Counted from the first letter of the stretch, positions 1 through 4,947 are shown. The stretch is 5,032 bases of DNA from Holophagae bacterium (GCA_030609785.1 JAUWTC010000246.1:1-5032); one strand, 5' to 3'. Numbers and translations: made by a program. The notes: a model not told the origin generated them from the sequence alone.

Positions 1-912
1 AAAGAACCACTGATCGTCAGGGTGTCGATCACACCACGTATCCCATGGGTAGTTGATCAATTCGGCCCCGCCGTGCAGGTTGGCCGACAGGACAAAATGT
101 CGAGATTCTGCGAGGTCCATCATCGCGACCGTTTCAGGCCACCACGGGTTTCCGTGGGGGTGATCTCCGAGTCTGGGGTCGGGGAAGTTCCTGTTCGGGT
201 TGACCCAGGAATTGTGGCCGGCATCGTTCGTTAAATTACGAATGGCCGATCTGACCGTGGTATCTCCGCCGAAATAGGTCCCGTCGGGATTGGCGAGGGG
301 ATTGATCCAGATTTCGGTCTGGTCGACGAGGTTGGTGACGAGAGCATCGGAACCGTATTGGTCCATCAGCTCGAAGGCCAGGCGCAGCATCGTGACGTAG
401 CCCGCAGTTTCGTCTCCGTGCATTGTCGAGGTCAGAAACACCTCGGGCTCCGCTTCATCGATATCGGGGTTGCGCGAGATCTCAAGGGCCAGCAGCCGAT
501 GGTCTTTGGTGAGATTGGCGGTCGGGCCGAGATCGTGGAGTCGGCAGAGGGCGGGGAATGAATCGGCCAGCCGGTGCATCATGGCCTCGTACTGGGGGTA
601 GGTTGGGTAGCAGTCCCACAGCGGCGTGCCGAGGTCTTCCCAGCCGGATGGACACATCGTAATGCCTGTGGTTTTGGGCCTTTCGACGATTGACACCTCA
701 AGGCCCTGCTCGCGGAGCTGAATGAGCTGGTCCGGCGAGCAGACCACGGTCGCGATGCCGTTCAAGAAATCGGTGATCGAGACCTCTGAGGAAAGAGCTT
801 CGAGCATCGCGCGATCTTCGACGACCACCCTGACCTCAATGGGCTCCACAGCTGCCGAGGCGGCGGCGCAGAGCAGCAGGATTGTCATGATCCAAGTCGA
901 GTGCCTCGTCAT
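1..912 (-). CDS. Secreted M14 zinc carboxypeptidase, N-terminal part (3' end beyond window)
   Basis: The frame is open for 304 codons from ATG at 912 to the left edge and I translated it by hand. Residues 1-21 form a signal peptide: basic start MTRH, a hydrophobic stretch ending ILLLCAAASAA, then VEP, so the enzyme is exported. Residues 25-82 look like a small N-terminal prodomain. The catalytic domain follows. H165 and E168 in STMHGDE are the HxxE zinc ligands. NPDG lies at 208-211, R241 in NPNRNFP matches the substrate-binding NRNF segment of the family, and H280 in SANLHGGAE, followed by NYPWD, is the third zinc ligand. LSANLHGG plus NYPWD resembles the carboxypeptidase N/E (M14B) subfamily. 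The usual DLNRNF reads NPNRNF here. The catalytic glutamate and any C-terminal sorting domain lie outside the window. The role is probably removal of C-terminal residues from peptides outside the cytoplasm; the exact substrate is unknown. It is the last visible gene of a leftward group. Confidence 0.93.
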   Translation of the reverse strand, partial: MTRHSTWIMTILLLCAAASAAVEPIEVRVVVEDRAMLEALSSEVSITDFLNGIATVVCSPDQLIQLREQGLEVSIVERPKTTGITMCPSGWEDLGTPLWDCYPTYPQYEAMMHRLADSFPALCRLHDLGPTANLTKDHRLLALEISRNPDIDEAEPEVFLTSTMHGDETAGYVTMLRLAFELMDQYGSDALVTNLVDQTEIWINPLANPDGTYFGGDTTVRSAIRNLTNDAGHNSWVNPNRNFPDPRLGDHPHGNPWWPETVAMMDLAESRHFVLSANLHGGAELINYPWDTWCDRHPDDQWFF

Positions 913-2003
913 CAGTTCCTCCACCCGGGGGAACGATCTACTGGGGAGAATTCTTCCAGGAAAGTCGCCAATCTTCGGCCGATCGCTTCGAACCTTCGGT
1001 CGGCCGTTGCCTCGGACGCTCCGAGCCCCAGTGTTCGGGCGAAATCGGGTTCGTCGATCAGCCGGTCAAAGGCGTTGGCGATGCCCTGTGGGTTCTCTGT
1101 GATCAACCCGGTGCGTTCGTGGCGCACCAGGTCTTCGACGCCGGCAAGAGGCCTGGCGATCACCGGGCGGGCACAGGCCTGCACCTCTGAGATCGCGCGA
1201 TGGCCCCAGTCGGATCCAGGCGCTGCAAACACGACGGCATCCATGGCGCCGAGCAACAGTGGGAGATCTTCCTCGCGTTTGCCGGCCCATATGACGTGGT
1301 CGGAGATCCCGAGATCCTGGGAGTGCCGCTCCAATGACGGTTGGAATTCCCCATGGCCGACTGCCAGAATTCGGCAGTGGTTGCGGGCCCGAGCGGCTGC
1401 ATCCAGGAGCATTTCGAAGCCGCGTCCATGGGCCAATTTCCCGACCATGCCGATGACTGGAGTCACTCGATCCATCCCCAATAATTGTCTGGCTTCTCGG
1501 GGGTCCGGACCGGGTCTGAATCGGTCTTCGACCGGTACGAGGAGTGACATCGCCGGGCGTCCTCCGATCAGTTGTTCGGTACGTTCCAAGAGACTTTCAA
1601 ACGGTGCCAGAGCGCCGGAACACCGTTGAGCCACCCATCGATGAAAGGGATCCTTGCGGAGATGGCGGGGATTTCGGAATGCTCGTACGAGGGGCGCGCT
1701 TCGATGAGCACCTGCGATGAGCGCTTCGATATGATCGTGGGGCAGGAAGGTCATGACGACATCAGACCCCTCGGCCAATCGGCGAAGGGCTCTGATGTTG
1801 GACCAAATGTCGCCTGACCGACGTTCCTTGACCAGGTCCGGAATGGCCCAAGGCACGCCGATGAGCCTGCGTTCGAGATTAGCCCCGGCGACAAACAGCA
1901 ACCTTGCCTCATGACCCGCGGCGTGCAGGGCTCGGCACCAGTGTTCCGCCACCGCCGCTGCGCCGGTGAATCTGTTCGAGGAAACGGCCAGGCCCACATG
2001 CAT
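912..2003 (-). CDS. GT-B glycosyltransferase, GT4-like (group 1)
   Basis: The predicted protein is 363 residues from ATG at 2003. The N-terminal Rossmann half begins directly with strand 1 (MHVGLAVSSN), followed by a GA-rich turn and a helix containing AEHWCRALHAAGHE, a typical GT4 start. The C-terminal donor-binding half shows VIGMVGKLAHGRGFE (about 183-197), ILAVGHGE (212-219), VIWAGKREEDLPLLLGAMD (237-255) and the donor-site segment SDWGHRAISEVQACARPVI (264-282). The usual E-x7-E of GT4 enzymes appears as D265-x7-E273. A TTG at 2030 in the same frame would add nine residues (MDVPGYPPL), but that start lies within a tandem repeat and precedes strand 1 awkwardly, so I prefer the ATG although neither has a clear Shine-Dalgarno. 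It probably transfers a nucleotide-activated sugar to an envelope glycan or lipid at the cytoplasmic membrane face; donor and acceptor cannot be read from sequence. It lies 79 bp after trpF and overlaps the carboxypeptidase start by one base. Confidence 0.85.
   Translation of the reverse strand: MHVGLAVSSNRFTGAAAVAEHWCRALHAAGHEARLLFVAGANLERRLIGVPWAIPDLVKERRSGDIWSNIRALRRLAEGSDVVMTFLPHDHIEALIAGAHRSAPLVRAFRNPRHLRKDPFHRWVAQRCSGALAPFESLLERTEQLIGGRPAMSLLVPVEDRFRPGPDPREARQLLGMDRVTPVIGMVGKLAHGRGFEMLLDAAARARNHCRILAVGHGEFQPSLERHSQDLGISDHVIWAGKREEDLPLLLGAMDAVVFAAPGSDWGHRAISEVQACARPVIARPLAGVEDLVRHERTGLITENPQGIANAFDRLIDEPDFARTLGLGASEATADRRFEAIGRRLATFLEEFSPVDRSPGWRN
918..922 (-). promoter_or_regulatory. 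Ribosome binding site of the carboxypeptidase
   Basis: The minus strand reads GGAGG followed by five bases (AACTG) and ATG. It lies inside the last codons of the glycosyltransferase gene, and the upstream TGA and this ATG share one base (TGATG). This fixes the carboxypeptidase start at 912 and suggests translational coupling of the two genes. Confidence 0.8.
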
Positions 2004-2024
2004 GAGGGGAGGATAGCCGGGAAC

Positions 2025-2052
2025 GTCCAACGCTCAACGCTCAACGTTCAAC
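2025..2052. repeat. Tandem heptamer array (4 units, G-Y-Y-CAAC)
   Basis: Four head-to-tail 7-bp units, GTCCAAC, GCTCAAC, GCTCAAC and GTTCAAC, fill much of the 79-bp gap between the trpF stop and the preferred glycosyltransferase ATG. A diverged fifth unit (TTCGAAG) may follow at 2053-2059. The unit length equals that of the GAAACTG arrays upstream of trpF, but the sequence differs. Function is unknown. Placement just before a start codon could affect mRNA structure or processing. Confidence 0.75.
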
Positions 2053-2082
2053 TTCGAAGGAAGAACTGCCCAAGGGGGCCGT

Positions 2083-2886
2083 TTATCTAAAGTCCTCTGG
2101 TGGGGTTGATGATCCGATGGAGGCGGCTGCGGCGGTGGCTGCTTGAACGAATGCCCGGATCTTGGCGTGGTCCTTGATGCCTGGCGCTCGTTCGACACCC
2201 GACGAGACGTCAACCATCGCGGGTCGTGCGATGCGTACCGCGTCGGCGACGGATTCCGGGGTCAGGCCGCCTGCGAGGCCGAAATCAAGGCCGCCGAGTC
2301 GTTGGGCCAGTGCCTCCCAGTCGCAGGGCGCACCGTCACCCGCGCCGGGATCGACCAGGGGCAGAACACCTCGTTGGTTCAGTGTCTCCACCCGGGAGCG
2401 GTCGACGCCGGCCGGGGGAACAGGGACTCGTCGGATCACCCCAGAGATCCGGCCAGAAGCCCCTCCCCGGCTGCAAATCGCGAACGAGGCGCTATCTGAT
2501 GCGCCGTAAGTCCTTGAAGTAGAGGGACTACGACTGCGGCCTTCCGACGCCTCATCTCGCACCTCCTCGCAATTTTCGCTTCGCGGGGGGGTTCTGGCCG
2601 GACCTCTAGACCCCAGAGCGTCCAGCCAGGCATCGGGCTCGGACCCATGCAGTTGGACCCAGTCGAGGCCAAGGGAGTCCCGGGTCTCGAGAATTCGGTT
2701 CAGGGCGGAATCCCGGAAGACACCGACGGTTGCAGTGCCTTTCAGGTCCCGGATCCAGCCGGCTTGCGAGGGGCTCAGTGCCCGAGACGTACCTTCGACG
2801 AAGATGAAACCTAAAAGATCAGCACCGGCAGCGACGGCCGCTTCGGCGTCTCGAAGATTGCGGATACCGCAAATTTTGATCAGCAC
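2083..2886 (-). CDS. trpF: Phosphoribosylanthranilate isomerase with an in-frame insertion
   Basis: This is the TIM-barrel enzyme that converts N-(5-phosphoribosyl)anthranilate to the enol-amine carboxyphenylamino-deoxyribulose phosphate (CdRP) in tryptophan synthesis, acting in the cytoplasm. Family landmarks in order: KICGIRN (4-10) with catalytic C6; GADLLGFIF (21-29); SRALSP (34-39); VGVF (54-57); VQLHGSEP (77-84); strand 5 VIRRVPV (150-156); LVDP with the general acid D179; GAGDGAPCDW (181-190), a divergent form of the usual GGTGxxFDW; the phosphate-binding segments GLAGGLTPESV (203-213) and VDVSSGVE (225-232); and PGIKDH (235-240). The length of 267 exceeds the usual 200-220 because about 51-55 serine/arginine-rich residues (about 94-148) sit between helix 4 and strand 5; removing them restores normal length. 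All recognised catalytic and phosphate-binding residues remain, so I call it a probable functional gene, not a pseudogene. The start is GTG at 2886, which places KICGI at the normal distance. It is divergent from the DAHP synthase gene. Confidence 0.92.
   Translation of the reverse strand: MLIKICGIRNLRDAEAAVAAGADLLGFIFVEGTSRALSPSQAGWIRDLKGTATVGVFRDSALNRILETRDSLGLDWVQLHGSEPDAWLDALGSRGPARTPPRSENCEEVRDEASEGRSRSPSTSRTYGASDSASFAICSRGGASGRISGVIRRVPVPPAGVDRSRVETLNQRGVLPLVDPGAGDGAPCDWEALAQRLGGLDFGLAGGLTPESVADAVRIARPAMVDVSSGVERAPGIKDHAKIRAFVQAATAAAASIGSSTPPEDFR
2443..2607 (-). repeat. Palindromic repeat-like element inserted in frame in trpF
   Basis: The core is 2449-2601 (153 bp, 51 codons), or 2443-2607 (165 bp, 55 codons) with the outer 6-bp matches. 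On the plus strand the left end reads AGAGATCCGGCCAGAA and the reverse complement of the right end reads AGAGGTCCGGCCAGAA: 15 of 16 bases agree, followed on both sides by C-rich runs. Internal blocks also pair imperfectly: a GCGAAAATTGCGAG/GCAAATCGCGAA block, and an apical stem of CGTAAGTCC (2505-2513) with GGACTACG (2525-2532) around an 11-nt loop. The whole block could thus fold as one long interrupted hairpin. It is open in two minus-strand frames; all three plus frames stop inside it (2499, 2509, 2522) and the third minus frame meets TGA. It encodes residues 96-146 of TrpF, with 11 Ser and 8 Arg. It has no transposase and would depend on one supplied elsewhere, if it is mobile at all. Element identity is inference; the dyad is seen directly. 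Confidence 0.7.
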
Positions 2887-2938
2887 ATGTCAAGCCTGCC
2901 GTGGTTGTTTGATTGGGTCAAGAGAAATGGTGATACTA

Positions 2939-2966
2939 GAAACTGGAAACTCGAAACTGGAAACTG
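2939..2966. repeat. Tandem heptamer array GAAACTG x4
   Basis: The units are GAAACTG, GAAACTC, GAAACTG and GAAACTG without spacers. AAACTGGAAACTGGA (2954-2968) recurs as an exact inverted copy at 3138-3152, so this array is the left member of an inverted pair enclosing the rest of the intergenic repeats. Confidence 0.85.
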
Positions 2967-2991
2967 GAGGTCGAGGTGCTGGAGGATAACG

Positions 2992-3058
2992 GTGGACATT
3001 GTGGACCTAGTGGACTCAGTGGACTGTCCACCTTGTCCAGATTGTCCACTCTGTCCAC
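2992..3058. repeat. Inverted array of 9-bp units (GTGGAC x4 / GTCCAC x4)
   Basis: GTGGACNNN occurs at 2992, 3001, 3010 and 3019, then GTCCAC-type units at 3026, 3035, 3044 and 3053. The two halves are mirror-placed around base 3025, so every left hexamer faces a right hexamer: four 6-bp stems separated by 3x3 internal loops, with one base-pair failure (GTCCAG at 3035-3040). RNA or single-stranded DNA could form a long ladder-like hairpin here. Function is unknown. Confidence 0.85.
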
Positions 3059-3095
3059 TTCTAATCGAGTCGAGTCATAGGTAACGGTTCGCGCT

Positions 3096-3118
3096 CTTGG
3101 CGTCTTGGCGGTTCAATT
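3096..3118. repeat. CTTGGCG doublet followed by GTTCAAT
   Basis: CTTGGCGT (3096-3103) is followed directly by CTTGGCGG (3104-3111) and TTCAATT. It has the look of a dispersed intergenic repeat of 8-bp period, but only two units are present, so support from this window alone is limited. Confidence 0.4.
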
Positions 3119-3134
3119 GTCTTCTGCTGCGCTT

Positions 3135-3152
3135 GTTTCCAGTTTCCAGTTT
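3135..3152. repeat. Inverted partner of the GAAACTG array
   Basis: GTTTCCA GTTTCCA GTTT is two and a half heptamers, the reverse complement of the array at 2939-2966, with 15 bp identical (3138-3152 against 2954-2968). It ends 28 bp before the DAHP synthase start and overlaps the putative -35 hexamer of that gene. Confidence 0.8.
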
Positions 3153-3171
3153 TGTGCATTTGGGCTAGACT
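3143..3171 (+). promoter_or_regulatory. Candidate promoter of the DAHP synthase gene
   Basis: TTTCCA (3143-3148), a 17-bp spacer and TAGACT (3166-3171) give a four-of-six match to each sigma-70 hexamer. Transcription would start at about 3178-3180, at or just before the ATG at 3181, implying a leaderless or nearly leaderless mRNA. That fits the absence of a Shine-Dalgarno before this ATG. Prediction from hexamers only. Confidence 0.35.
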
Positions 3172-3180
3172 GCCCGGCCT

Positions 3181-4542
3181 ATGAAGACGTGGACGCCTGA
3201 TTCATGGCAGCAGATGCCGGCCGCTCAGCAACCGACCTATGCGGATCCGAAGGTTCTTGAGGCGGCTTTGGGGCGTCTGGCGGCTTTCCCTCCTTTGGTG
3301 ACCTCGTGGGAGGTCGAACGGCTGAAGCAACAACTTGGAGAGGCTGCGGCCGGCCGGCGTTTTCTGTTACAAGGAGGGGCGTGCGCAGAGAGCTTCGACC
3401 AATGCCGGTCGGACGTCATCACCAACAAGCTCAAGATTCTCCTTCAGATGTCCCTGGTCTTGACCTTCGGGATCAAGCGCCAGATCATTCGGGTCGGTCG
3501 GTTTGCCGGCCAGTACGCCAAGCCGAGGACATCCGACACGGAAATCAAGGACGGCGTGACCCTGCCGACGTATCGTGGCGATCTGGTTAACGCGCCAGAG
3601 TTCACCTCGGAGGCGCGAACGCCGGATCCCGAGCGATTGGTCACCGGGTATCAGCACTCGGCCCTGACGCTCAACTTCATCAGGGCCCTGGTCGAGGGTG
3701 GTTTTGCCGACCTTCACCATCCCGAGTACTGGGATCTGGACTTTGTCGCTCATTCTCCTCGGGCGCGGGAATACCAGGACATGGTCGAGACGATCTCTGA
3801 TTCCCTTCGCTTCATGGAGACCCTGGCGGGTATTCAGGCGGGGCAGATCTCCAGAGTGGACTTTTTCACCTCACACGAGGGTCTGCATCTGGGGTATGAG
3901 CAGGCCCAGACCCGGAAGGTTCCCCACAAGGACGGGTGGTTCAATCTGGCGACCCACCTGCCGTGGATCGGTGTCCGGACCTCCGATCCGGGCGGGGCAC
4001 ATGTTGAATATTTCCGCGGCATCAGCAATCCAATTGGCATCAAGATCGGCCCCGAGATGACTCCGGAATGGTTGCGGGACCTCTTGAAAGTGCTGGATCC
4101 CGACAAGGAACCCGGGCGCTTGACTCTGATCCACCGTCTTGGTTATCGAGGGGTGGCGAACGTTCTTCCCGGGCTTGTGGATTGTGTTCGCGCTGCAGAT
4201 CACACGGTGCTCTGGTGTTGCGATCCCATGCATGGGAATACCGAAACGACGGCCGAGGGCCTGAAAACCCGCCGATTCGACAACATCCTGTCGGAGTTGG
4301 AGCAGAGTTTGGACATTCACCGAGACTGCGGTTCCTACCTCGGCGGGGTTCACTTCGAGCTTTCAGGAGACAACGTCACGGAGTGTGTTGGTGGGGCCAG
4401 GGGACTGTCCGAAAATGATCTTCGCCGGTCCTACCAGAGTCTGGTCGATCCCCGGTTGAATTATGAGCAGAGCCTGGAAATGGCCCTTCGGGTGGCGCGC
4501 AAAATGGCGGCCATGAACGGAATCGCCAAAGCGCGGATCTGA
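3181..4542 (+). CDS. aroG: Class II 3-deoxy-7-phosphoheptulonate (DAHP) synthase
   Basis: The enzyme condenses phosphoenolpyruvate with erythrose 4-phosphate, the first step of the shikimate pathway, in the cytoplasm. At 453 residues it has the usual length of the plant/mycobacterial class II type and is unrelated in sequence to the class I AroF/G/H of E. coli. The metal ligands of the class are all present: C68 in GGACAESF, H351 in DPMHGNT, E393 in HFELSGDNVTEC and D423 in DPRLNYEQSLE. From His onward their spacing equals that of the M. tuberculosis enzyme (42 and 30 residues), and the Cys-His interval is 283 against 282. Substrate-site segments RVGRFAGQYAKPR (104-116), GVRTSDPGGAHVEYFRG (264-280), GIKIGP (286-291) and HRLG (318-321) are intact. 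The region 148-217, including SLRFMETLAG, is of the long form that carries allosteric helices in mycobacteria, so feedback control by aromatic amino acids is possible. The symbol follows the M. tuberculosis class II enzyme. It is divergent from trpF and no Shine-Dalgarno is visible. Confidence 0.97.
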   Translation: MKTWTPDSWQQMPAAQQPTYADPKVLEAALGRLAAFPPLVTSWEVERLKQQLGEAAAGRRFLLQGGACAESFDQCRSDVITNKLKILLQMSLVLTFGIKRQIIRVGRFAGQYAKPRTSDTEIKDGVTLPTYRGDLVNAPEFTSEARTPDPERLVTGYQHSALTLNFIRALVEGGFADLHHPEYWDLDFVAHSPRAREYQDMVETISDSLRFMETLAGIQAGQISRVDFFTSHEGLHLGYEQAQTRKVPHKDGWFNLATHLPWIGVRTSDPGGAHVEYFRGISNPIGIKIGPEMTPEWLRDLLKVLDPDKEPGRLTLIHRLGYRGVANVLPGLVDCVRAADHTVLWCCDPMHGNTETTAEGLKTRRFDNILSELEQSLDIHRDCGSYLGGVHFELSGDNVTECVGGARGLSENDLRRSYQSLVDPRLNYEQSLEMALRVARKMAAMNGIAKARI

Positions 4543-4553
4543 GGATCCGCGCT
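4530..4553. terminator. Perfect hairpin between convergent genes (possible bidirectional terminator)
   Basis: AGCGCGGATC (4530-4539), loop TGAG (4540-4543) and GATCCGCGCT (4544-4553) make a perfect 10-bp stem. The loop contains the TGA stop of the DAHP synthase, and the right arm contains two of the three bases of the convergent gene's TAG. No U-tract follows on the plus strand and only TTT on the minus strand, so it is not a textbook intrinsic terminator. It may protect 3' ends or be a small dispersed palindrome. Confidence 0.6.
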
Positions 4554-4947
4554 ACCTGAAGCTCTGGTGCAGCAGGTCCTCAACGTACTGATCGGTGTGG
4601 ATGCCGTGGTCGTGCAGCAAACCTTCGGCCGAGACGACGAAGGTCGCCTGTTCTCCGGCAACACGAGAAAAGTAGACCCGATGGGGATCGCCTCCGCAGG
4701 TCATGTCCAGGTGGGCCAGGTCTTCCGAGAGGTCGCTGCGCAGGTCGGCATTGCAGAGCGGACACATCAGCAGCCATCGTGACCCGGGCCTGACGTCGAT
4801 TTCCGGTGGAGGGTGAATCTCGTAGACCCCAGGTTCGGGGTGAAGACCGATCAACACTCTCTTCCCGGCATGTTCGGCGATCAGAATCACCGCTTCCTCC
4901 GGGTTGAGCGTTCCACGACATCTCGGACAACTGTAGGTCCAGTGCAT
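4552..4947 (-). CDS. Uncharacterised small protein with two CPxC motifs (zinc-ribbon type)
   Basis: The protein is 131 residues from ATG at 4947. CPRC (7-10) near the N-terminus and CPLC (62-65) in the middle form two CxxC knuckles, which together could bind one zinc ion as a split zinc ribbon. Between them are a short hydrophobic strand (AVILIAEH) and a conserved-looking GLHPEPGVYEI segment; after them come VYFSRVAGEQATFVV and an acidic tail with HDHG and DQYVEDLL. No signal peptide or membrane segment is seen. The pattern (CPxC, LHPE, CPxC, F-S-x-VAGE) reminds me of a family of unnamed proteins in environmental bacteria, but I cannot name it or its function. AAGGGGG lies 7 nt before the ATG; a GTG one codon upstream is only 4 nt from it, so I choose the ATG. 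It is convergent with the DAHP synthase gene, with 9 bp between coding regions, and need not share its pathway. Confidence 0.85.
   Translation of the reverse strand: MHWTYSCPRCRGTLNPEEAVILIAEHAGKRVLIGLHPEPGVYEIHPPPEIDVRPGSRWLLMCPLCNADLRSDLSEDLAHLDMTCGGDPHRVYFSRVAGEQATFVVSAEGLLHDHGIHTDQYVEDLLHQSFR

Larger units (their letters stand above)
2887..3180. other. Divergent intergenic region trpF / class II DAHP synthase, repeat-rich
   Basis: These 294 bp separate the two divergent starts. Short open frames cross it, but they only read through simple repeats (such as VD-VD and CP-CP runs) and have no ribosome binding site, so I see no gene. In order it holds a GAAACTG heptamer array, an inverted GTGGAC/GTCCAC array, a short direct repeat GAGTCGAGTC (3067-3076), a CTTGGCG doublet and an inverted GTTTCCA array. 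It must contain the control signals for both aromatic-pathway genes unless one of them is transcribed from further away. Confidence 0.8.

Noticed and set aside
901..1629. Long plus-strand open frame opposite the glycosyltransferase
   Set aside because: It is the antisense shadow of a well-supported gene; its translation is Arg/Ser/Pro-rich with no domain and it has no ribosome binding site.
2004..2030. TTG at 2030 as the glycosyltransferase start
   Set aside because: The nine added residues precede strand 1 of the fold, and the TTG lies in the heptamer array; the ATG at 2003 begins exactly at the first strand.
2066..2082. Terminator after trpF
   Set aside because: The only stem (GCCC/GGGC) has 4 bp and no following U-tract, so it is too weak to call.
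2083..2886. trpF as a pseudogene
   Set aside because: No frameshift or stop is present and the catalytic and phosphate-binding residues are retained on both sides of the insertion.
2886..2888. ATG on the minus strand beginning at 2888 as the trpF start
   Set aside because: It is out of frame with KICGI; the in-frame start is the GTG at 2886.
2887..3084. Short plus-strand open frame reading VD-VD and CP-CP runs
   Set aside because: The peptide is only the translation of the GTGGAC/GTCCAC repeats, with no start signal.
2939..3152. CRISPR array
   Set aside because: The units are 7 or 9 bp without spacers of constant length, and inverted; there are no repeat-spacer units and no cas genes.
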